The notes under the pieces are model-generated. The model was not told the DNA's origin and did no database searches. It saw nothing but the letters and a program-made list of their open reading frames with translations. The position numbers were made by a program, and so were the translations under genes. DNA of 8,843 nucleotides from Pedosphaera sp. (lineage in GTDB: Bacteria > Verrucomicrobiota > Verrucomicrobiae > Limisphaerales > Pedosphaeraceae), in NCBI GenBank assembly GCA_028293265.1, contig JAQGPB010000386.1, positions 1 through 8,843 on the forward strand. The letters run 5' to 3'. Positions 6,601 through 8,843 of the stretch are shown here, piece by piece (position 1 is the first letter of the stretch; every line of letters starts with the position of its first letter).

Positions 6601-6724
6601 GCATTTAAGGTGCGCACGCCGGCTGCGGTGTGCGGAATAAATGAGTCATGGGCCCGTTGTGAACCCGGTTCTCCACCAATATAGGCTCTGTTCCGGCAGC
6701 AACGGTTTGCTTGGTTTTGCTCAG
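6601..6724. other. Intergenic region between hpf and the amidohydrolase-bio operon
   Basis: These 124 bp lie after the hpf stop and before the amidohydrolase start, all in minus-strand transcription order. I see no gene, no RNA fold I can name and no convincing sigma-70 promoter. There is a perfect 8-bp palindrome GTGCGCAC (6610-6617) and a 5-bp hairpin AGCAA-CGGT-TTGCT (6698-6711 region) without a proper U-tract on the hpf strand. The operon promoter, if separate from hpf, should lie here. Confidence 0.4.
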
Positions 6725-7078
6725 CTAATACTCCGCTTCCTGGCGCTTGCGCTTGGTGCGCGAGGCATCCGCGTGTTTGCGCGCTTTGTATTTGTTCTGC
6801 CGCTTGCGAATCTGCTGTTCTATCTTTTTCGTCACGAGATCAATGGCCGCGTAAAGATCGCCCTCGGTGTCTTCCGCGAACAGGTCGGGGCCGGGGACGC
6901 AAAGGCGCATGGAACATTTGAACTGCCGCTCGGGCACCTTGGTGGAATCGTGTTCGAGCGTGACCCGTGCATTGATGGCGAAGCGGTCAAAATGTTCGAG
7001 TTTGTCAATGCGGACTAAAATATGGTCCTCGATGGCCTTGGTCAGAGTCACGTTATGGGCGGACAGTATCAGTTTCAT
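6725..7078 (-). CDS. hpf: Ribosome hibernation promoting factor, short form (HPF/RaiA family)
   Basis: Small ribosome-binding protein of 117 residues that occupies the 30S decoding/mRNA channel in slow growth and stabilises inactive ribosomes. The N-terminal part has the HPF/YfiA beta-alpha-beta-beta-beta-alpha pattern: MKLILSAHNVTLTKAIEDHI (1-20), then LVRIDKLEHF, strands INARVTLEHD, FKCSMRLCVPGPDLFAED, then DLYAAIDLVTKKIEQQIRKR (74-93). The C-terminal 25 residues are very basic (KARKHADASRTKRKRQEAEY), and the dimerising C-terminal domain of long HPF is absent, so this is a short form. I chose the ATG at 7078 because the conserved beta strand begins there; a longer frame to 7189 adds 37 unconserved residues. 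An out-of-frame ATG lies four bases upstream (ATGCATG). No clear Shine-Dalgarno. Promoters probably lie in the region shared with parA. Confidence 0.92.
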   Translation of the reverse strand: MKLILSAHNVTLTKAIEDHILVRIDKLEHFDRFAINARVTLEHDSTKVPERQFKCSMRLCVPGPDLFAEDTEGDLYAAIDLVTKKIEQQIRKRQNKYKARKHADASRTKRKRQEAEY

Positions 7079-7232
7079 GCATGTAGTTTGCGCCGGGAGT
7101 GGAATAAAATCCAGCAAAAGTCTTGGATGATATTGTCCAAGTTCAACATTTGCTGCGCGTGGCTTCGCAAAATAGGGTGGAAATCCCACCGAAAGCCTTG
7201 AATGTCCGGCCCCGTTTCATTAAACCTCCAGC
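7079..7232. promoter_or_regulatory. Divergent hpf/parA intergenic region with inverted repeats
   Basis: The 154 bp between the divergent starts must hold promoters for both genes, though I cannot mark clear -35/-10 pairs. Two inverted repeats stand out. CTTGGA (7122-7127) and TCCAAG (7136-7141) flank an 8-bp AT-rich spacer, a layout typical of a dimeric regulator's operator. GGTGG (7176-7180) and CCACC (7186-7190) flank a 5-bp loop. Neither is followed by a T-run, so they are not obvious terminators. Assignment as regulatory is inference. Confidence 0.35.
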
Positions 7233-8039
7233 GTGGCAACCAAAGTGATAGCGGTGGCAAATCAAAAAGGCGGGGTGGGCAAGACCACCACCGCCGTGAA
7301 TCTCGCGGCCTGCATCGCGGCGGTGGGCAAGCGCGTGCTGTTGTTCGATCTGGACCCGCAGGCGAATGCAACGAGCGGCCTGGGTCTGGAAAAAACCGAG
7401 GGCGGCAGCGCCTACCGGCCTTTGCTGGGCGAGGGCGGGTTGTTGGAGAAAATTCAAAAGACAGCCTTTGACCGGCTGGAGGTCATCCCAAGCGAAGTTG
7501 ATTTATGCGGGGCCGATATTGAACTGGCGCGCTCGGAAAATCATTTGCAGAGGGTGGCCATGGCGTTGCGGCCGGTGCTGGATTCCGGGCGGTTCGATCT
7601 GGTGCTCGTGGATTGCCCGCCGTCACTGGGAATTCTGACGCTGAACGCCTTCGCGGCGGCGGATGGCCTGCTGGTGCCCCTGCAATGCGAGTATTACGCG
7701 CTCGAAGGAATTTCCATGGTCAACCGGATCATGGCGCAACTGCGCGACAATGGGATCAACCCAAAACTGGAACTCGTCGGGGTTGTAATGACGATGTATG
7801 ATGGACGGACGAAGCTGGCCCAACAAGTCGTGAGCGAAGTGCGCGAACATTTCGGCGAACAGGTTTTCGAGACCATGATTCCGCGCACCACGAAATTGGC
7901 TGAAGCGCCGAGTTTTGGCAAACCCATCATGTATTATGATGCGTATAATCCCGCGGCGGCGGCCTACGAAATGCTGGCGCAGGAATTGATGAAACGACTG
8001 ACGTTCGAGTCCAACGCCGGGGTGGCGTTGGCGCCCTGA
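7233..8039 (+). CDS. parA: Chromosome-partitioning ATPase ParA (Soj family)
   Basis: Deviant Walker-type ATPase of 268 residues that binds DNA non-specifically in its ATP dimer form and moves ParB-parS complexes during chromosome segregation. Motifs: NQKGGVGKTTTAVNLAA (10-26) with the signature Lys12 and P-loop Lys18, LLFDLDPQANAT (36-47, Walker A'), FDLVLVDCPPSLG (121-133, Walker B with Asp127), VPLQCEYYALEG (148-159) and IPRTTKLAEAPSFGKPI, all classic for chromosomal Soj/ParA without the N-terminal helix-turn-helix of plasmid types. Start: GTG at 7233, the only start after the in-frame TAA at 7221; it has no Shine-Dalgarno and is preceded instead by ACCTCC. The expected partner parB does not follow: the next gene, prfC, is convergent and starts its stop codon at the very next base. 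Confidence 0.95.
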   Translation: MATKVIAVANQKGGVGKTTTAVNLAACIAAVGKRVLLFDLDPQANATSGLGLEKTEGGSAYRPLLGEGGLLEKIQKTAFDRLEVIPSEVDLCGADIELARSENHLQRVAMALRPVLDSGRFDLVLVDCPPSLGILTLNAFAAADGLLVPLQCEYYALEGISMVNRIMAQLRDNGINPKLELVGVVMTMYDGRTKLAQQVVSEVREHFGEQVFETMIPRTTKLAEAPSFGKPIMYYDAYNPAAAAYEMLAQELMKRLTFESNAGVALAP

Positions 8040-8843
8040 TTATTTGCCCGGCGGCAGGTTGGTTAGCGGAACGCGCGGATTGGTCTGGCTGAAATAATTG
8101 GTTGACCAATCATTCTGAAAAAGCACCACCGGTTTTTGATCGCTGTCGAACGCGATTCTTGACCCGGTCGGCAGTTGCATCGCGTCCAATTCATCTTCCT
8201 TCATGTCCGCCGGCAGCCAGCGCATCACCGTCCACGGCGCAACTTCCAGGCGCGACGCCGCTCCGTATTCGCTCTCCAACCGGTATTGCGCCACTTCAAA
8301 TTGCAGCGGTCCGACCGCCGCGAGGAGCGGCACCTTCGTGGCTGAATCACGCAGGTGCAAGATCTGTATCACGCCTTCCTGCAGCAACTGATCCAGCCCG
8401 GTGCGGAATTGTTTGTACTTGGATGGGTTCGGATTTTGCAGAAATGAAAAACTCTCCGGCGTAAAGCGGGGGATTTCATGATAAAGAATGTTCGGGTCCG
8501 TCGTAAGCGTGTCGCCAATTCCGAAATCCGAATGTCCAACCAGTCCGATGATGTCTCCGGGAAACGCCTCGTCCACCGTCTCGCGTTCGTTCGCGAACAA
8601 TTTGTGCGAACTCGAAAGCCTCACCTTCTTGCCGGAGCGCGAATGTATCACCGTCATGTCCCGCTCAAACCGTCCCGAGCAAACGCGCAAAAAAGCAATC
8701 CGGTCGCGATGTTTCGGGTCCATGTTTGCCTGGATTTTAAATATGAATCCCGAGAACTCCGGTTGCTCCGGCTGGATGATTCCGGCGGCCACCTGATGAG
8801 GTTTTGGCGCTGAGGAATGCTTTAGAAAACCATCCAGCATCAG
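8040..8843 (-). CDS. prfC: Peptide chain release factor 3 (RF3), C-terminal part, 5'-partial
   Basis: Translational GTPase that removes RF1/RF2 from the ribosome after termination. Only the last 267 codons are in the window (E. coli RF3 has 529 residues), so the G domain lies beyond the right edge and the frame is open there. Visible are LDGFLKHSSAPKPHQ, then domain II with FSGFIFKIQANMDPKHRDRI and FLRVCSGRFERDM, EAFPGDIIGLVGHSDFGIGDT, and domain III with ESFSFLQNP, LLQEGVIQIL, AAVGPLQFEVAQYRLESEYG. These match RF3 in order and spacing, and the IQANMDPKHRDR segment separates it from EF-G and TypA. The TAA at 8042-8040 abuts the parA stop with no gap. Confidence 0.96.
   Translation of the reverse strand: MMLDGFLKHSSAPKPHQVAAGIIQPEQPEFSGFIFKIQANMDPKHRDRIAFLRVCSGRFERDMTVIHSRSGKKVRLSSSHKLFANERETVDEAFPGDIIGLVGHSDFGIGDTLTTDPNILYHEIPRFTPESFSFLQNPNPSKYKQFRTGLDQLLQEGVIQILHLRDSATKVPLLAAVGPLQFEVAQYRLESEYGAASRLEVAPWTVMRWLPADMKEDELDAMQLPTGSRIAFDSDQKPVVLFQNDWSTNYFSQTNPRVPLTNLPPGK

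Noticed and set aside
6622..6635. A fourth heptamer array (GCTGCGG TGTGCGG) upstream of the amidohydrolase
   Set aside because: Only two units, each differing from the consensus; in GC-rich DNA this can easily be chance.
6698..6716. Hairpin AGCAA-CGGT-TTGCT followed by TGGTTTT as a terminator
   Set aside because: The stem is only 5 bp and AT-rich, and the short T-run is on the + strand, where no gene ends; on the hpf strand there is no U-tract.
6640..6724. Possible tRNA or small structured RNA
   Set aside because: A GGTTC segment suggested a T-arm, but no acceptor, anticodon or D-arm pairing could be built around it.
7213..7226. parS-like palindrome CGTTTCATTAAACC upstream of parA
   Set aside because: It has GTTT…AAAC arms, but lacks the central CACGTG-type core and is two bases shorter than the conserved parS 16-mer.

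Overview
The window is a gene-dense bacterial chromosome segment of moderately high GC. It holds seven protein genes, of which the first and last run off the ends. The gene set (ActP/MctC-like symporter, biotin enzymes, amidohydrolase, short HPF, ParA, RF3), the weak Shine-Dalgarno signals and the resemblance of several proteins to my memory of soil Verrucomicrobiota (Pedosphaera/Limisphaerales-like) suggest that phylum. This is an inference from impression; no marker gene here proves it. No tRNA, rRNA, CRISPR array, transposase or phage gene was seen.

Layout. From the left edge to 2635 (+) is the 3' part of a sodium:solute symporter. Its periplasmic loop between two core helices carries an insert of about 440 residues containing three divergent copies of a secretin N-domain/STN-like module. 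It converges on, and overlaps by 22 bp, a minus-strand operon read from right to left: amidohydrolase (6600-5308), bioF (5311-4091) and bioA (4098-2614). These three genes are linked by overlapping stop/start codons (4 bp and 8 bp), so they are probably translationally coupled. Upstream of the operon, also on the minus strand, is a ribosome hibernation factor (7078-6725). A 154-bp divergent intergenic region with two inverted repeats separates it from parA (+, 7233-8039). ParA ends exactly where the stop codon of convergent prfC (minus, 8040 to right edge) begins.

How the genes relate. BioF and BioA catalyse consecutive steps of biotin synthesis (pimeloyl thioester to KAPA to DAPA). The amidohydrolase resembles the aminodeoxyfutalosine/adenosine-type deaminases and is coupled to bioF, but its substrate is not evident. 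HPF and RF3 act on the ribosome and ParA in chromosome segregation; they appear to be housekeeping neighbours, not one pathway.

Most notable are (i) the symporter with a triple soluble-domain insertion and (ii) three arrays of a degenerate heptamer, NTTGCG(G/T), embedded in frame in bioA (twice) and at the bioF 3' end, where they encode RN(P/T)Q-type peptides that look like extra sequence relative to the enzyme families.
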